Assembly (NCBI GenBank): GCA_903847655.1
Contig: CAINEG010000215.1
Span: forward strand, 1-8,165
Direction: 5' to 3'
DNA length: 8,165 nucleotides
Source: an uncultured Bacteroidota bacterium
GTDB taxonomy: Bacteria; Bacteroidota; Bacteroidia; Chitinophagales; Chitinophagaceae
Under the pieces are notes generated by a model that did no database searches, was not told the origin of the DNA, and saw only the letters and a list, made by a program, of their open reading frames with translations. Each line of letters starts with the position of its first letter. Position 1 is the stretch's first letter. The translations under genes and the position numbers were made by a program. Of the stretch, positions 7,089 through 8,165 are shown piece by piece.

Positions 7089-7580
7089 CTATTGTCGTTT
7101 TGGATTAGACTTGGAATAACCAAGGCCATCTACCACCACTCTTTCAATGCCATTGGACCTTATATTAATTCTTTTAGAGGCTGCCTGACTTAAATCTATA
7201 ATTCTTCCCTTTTTAAGCATATTGGAATGCATGCGGTCATTGATTCGGACCAATACAGATTTGCCATTGCGCAAATTAGTCACCCTAACAATGGTATTTA
7301 ATTTATAAATATTGCTTGCGGCAGTATACTTTCTATTTAAAAATACTTCCCCTGTAGCCGTCATTGTACTATCCAAATTGGTACTATAAAAACTTGCCAC
7401 GCCAGTTACATGATTCAATTCTATTTTAATACGGCTGGTATTAATTTTATTTTGATACTTTGAGATGTAATGACTATCCAATAAATTTTCAGTAGCTAAA
7501 TTATTATTTAGATATAAATTCTGTGCAAAAGAAAATATAGGCATCAGTAAAATACCCAACAAAATACTTTTAGCAAACAT
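7089..7580 (-). CDS. RlpA-like double-psi beta-barrel protein, secreted
   Basis: RlpA proteins are envelope proteins; the Pseudomonas enzyme is a lytic transglycosylase acting on glycan strands lacking peptide stems. Starting at ATG 7580 gives 163 residues: a signal peptide (MFAKSILLGILLMPIFSFA, cut near residue 19), an unassigned stretch (about 20-56), then one RlpA domain (about 58-150). The domain shows TGVASFYS, TATGEVF, YTAAS, VRVTNLRNGKSVLVRINDR (98-116) and GRIIDLSQAAS (125-135). The conserved Asp of NDR is present (D115), but Ser89 sits where TAAH normally has its catalytic histidine, and NDRGPF is replaced by NDRMHS. There is no lipobox cysteine and no C-terminal SPOR domain, unlike E. 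coli RlpA. A TTG at 7607 would extend the protein by nine residues into the DUF952 gene; the ATG, 10 bases after that gene's stop, gives a cleaner signal peptide. Family assignment is firm, enzymatic activity uncertain. Confidence 0.83.
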   Translation of the reverse strand: MFAKSILLGILLMPIFSFAQNLYLNNNLATENLLDSHYISKYQNKINTSRIKIELNHVTGVASFYSTNLDSTMTATGEVFLNRKYTAASNIYKLNTIVRVTNLRNGKSVLVRINDRMHSNMLKKGRIIDLSQAASKRINIRSNGIERVVVDGLGYSKSNPKRQ

Positions 7581-7590
7581 GATTTTTGAT

Positions 7591-7899
7591 TTATGCAATA
7601 GCTTCAACGTCTACCACGCTGTCCAAATTTAAAGCGCCATAAATATGAGGAAACAACTCATCTAAGTCATGCGCTAGTTCAAACAGAACAGGTCTTTGTA
7701 CTTTTTCTTTTTCAATTTTTAATTTAACTAAGCCTGTTTGATTTTTATAAAAACGATCCAATACGCCTGGTATTTGTTTTTCGATGGAGCAATGTATAAA
7801 ACCATCCTGCTCATAATTTTTTGGCAGATACTCCTTATTGGCCTTGGCTTGTTCCCATTCTTCTTTAGAAGTGATATGGTAAATGTATTCGCTTTCCAT
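7591..7899 (-). CDS. DUF952 family protein
   Basis: Small, probably cytosolic protein of 102 residues, full length for the DUF952 family. Diagnostic motifs are IYHITSKEEWEQA (6-18, H8), DGFIHCS (32-38, H36) and FPHIYGALN (83-91, H85, close to the family's FPHIYGPLN). These three histidine-containing blocks line up as in the family and suggest a conserved pocket. DUF952 has been placed near ADP-ribosyltransferase-like folds by structure, from memory, but I know of no established reaction, so none is assigned. No signal peptide or membrane segment is visible. The ATG at 7899 lies 6 bases after the aroC stop, and the gene's own stop is 10 bases before the RlpA-like ATG, so all three are very likely in one transcript. 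Confidence 0.85.
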   Translation of the reverse strand: MESEYIYHITSKEEWEQAKANKEYLPKNYEQDGFIHCSIEKQIPGVLDRFYKNQTGLVKLKIEKEKVQRPVLFELAHDLDELFPHIYGALNLDSVVDVEAIA

Positions 7900-7905
7900 A
7901 ATTTA

Positions 7906-8165
7906 TTATTTTTTAATAATTCTTGGAATTTTTTGATCAATAAACATCAAGTCTGCAAGCACGATTGCCGTCACCGCTTCCAATACCACAGGCACTCTAA
8001 GCGCTATGCATAAATCATGTCTTCCTTTAACTGAAAATATTTCTTGTTCATTGGTTTCCCAATTCAAAGTAGTTTGCTCTTTAGGTGTTGAAGAGGTTGG
8101 CTTCACTGCAATTCTAAAAACCAAATCGTTGCCATTGGTATAACCTCCTACCACACCACCTGCAT
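7906..8165 (-). CDS. aroC: Chorismate synthase, C-terminal part (runs off the right edge)
   Basis: Converts 5-enolpyruvylshikimate-3-phosphate to chorismate, the last step of the shikimate pathway, using reduced FMN. Only the last 85 codons are in the window; the 5' end lies beyond 8165. The visible part begins AGGVVGGYTNG (family pattern AGGxxGGISNG), continues with DLVFRIAVKPTSS, and has the C-terminal signature KGRHDLCIALRVPVVLEAV. The usual RHDPC reads RHDLC, a small departure. A GTG at 8154 could be mistaken for a start but is an internal valine within the glycine-rich motif. The reading frame is intact to its TAA. It is the first visible gene of a probable operon with DUF952 and the RlpA-like gene. 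Confidence 0.93.
   Translation of the reverse strand, partial: AGGVVGGYTNGNDLVFRIAVKPTSSTPKEQTTLNWETNEQEIFSVKGRHDLCIALRVPVVLEAVTAIVLADLMFIDQKIPRIIKK

Noticed and set aside
7581..7607. TTG start for the RlpA-like gene, overlapping DUF952
   Set aside because: The ATG at 7580 avoids the overlap and starts a compact signal peptide.
7728..8013. Open frames at 7728-7940 (minus) and 7738-8013 (plus)
   Set aside because: Both are shadows across the DUF952 gene and the end of aroC, with no family features; the hydrophobic plus-strand frame arises from antisense of A-rich coding DNA.
8152..8154. GTG at 8154 as the start of a small separate gene
   Set aside because: The frame continues upstream to the window edge with AGG, completing the chorismate synthase AGGxxGG motif, so this is an internal valine of a truncated-by-window aroC.
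1..8165. A hidden defence system, mobile element, CRISPR array or RNA gene
   Set aside because: Coding genes of known families fill nearly all of the window, no gap exceeds about 85 bases, and I saw no transposase, integrase, spaced direct repeats or tRNA-like cloverleaf.

Overview
This window looks like ordinary chromosomal DNA from a member of the Bacteroidota, most likely a Chitinophagaceae-type relative. Four things suggest this: visibly AT-rich DNA; starts with A-rich leaders and no clear Shine-Dalgarno sequence; several near-start matches to the Bacteroidota -7 promoter element (TAnnTTTG); and a signal-peptide OmpA protein with thrombospondin type 3 repeats, a common architecture in this phylum. 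The family assignment is an inference. I see no tRNA, rRNA, CRISPR array, insertion sequence, phage gene or other sign of recent transfer.

Plus strand, left half. A 67-base AT-rich leader with a 9-bp inverted repeat precedes amt, an ammonium channel, which is closed off by a strong intrinsic terminator. The terminator is followed almost at once by a co-directional set: plsC (lysophosphatidic acid acyltransferase), priA (replication restart helicase) and murB (UDP-N-acetylenolpyruvoylglucosamine reductase). priA and murB are separated by 2 bases and are almost certainly co-transcribed. priA probably also has its own promoter in the 22-base gap after plsC.

Minus strand, right half. Reading leftward from the right edge there is the 3' end of aroC (chorismate synthase), then a DUF952 protein 6 bases later, then an RlpA-like double-psi beta-barrel protein 10 bases later, forming a tight operon. 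A 53-base gap with a possible promoter follows, then an OmpA-family outer-membrane protein. Its stop codon directly abuts the murB stop codon, so the two halves converge with no intergenic base and no visible terminator between them.

Functionally the window is housekeeping: nitrogen uptake, phospholipid and peptidoglycan synthesis, peptidoglycan-associated envelope proteins, replication restart and aromatic biosynthesis. I do not find a convincing undescribed system. The points most worth a second look are the RlpA-like protein, which lacks the histidine of the usual TAAH motif, and the uncharacterised DUF952 gene packed between aroC and that protein. The longer 5' extensions of priA, murB and the RlpA-like gene were shortened to better-supported ATG starts.
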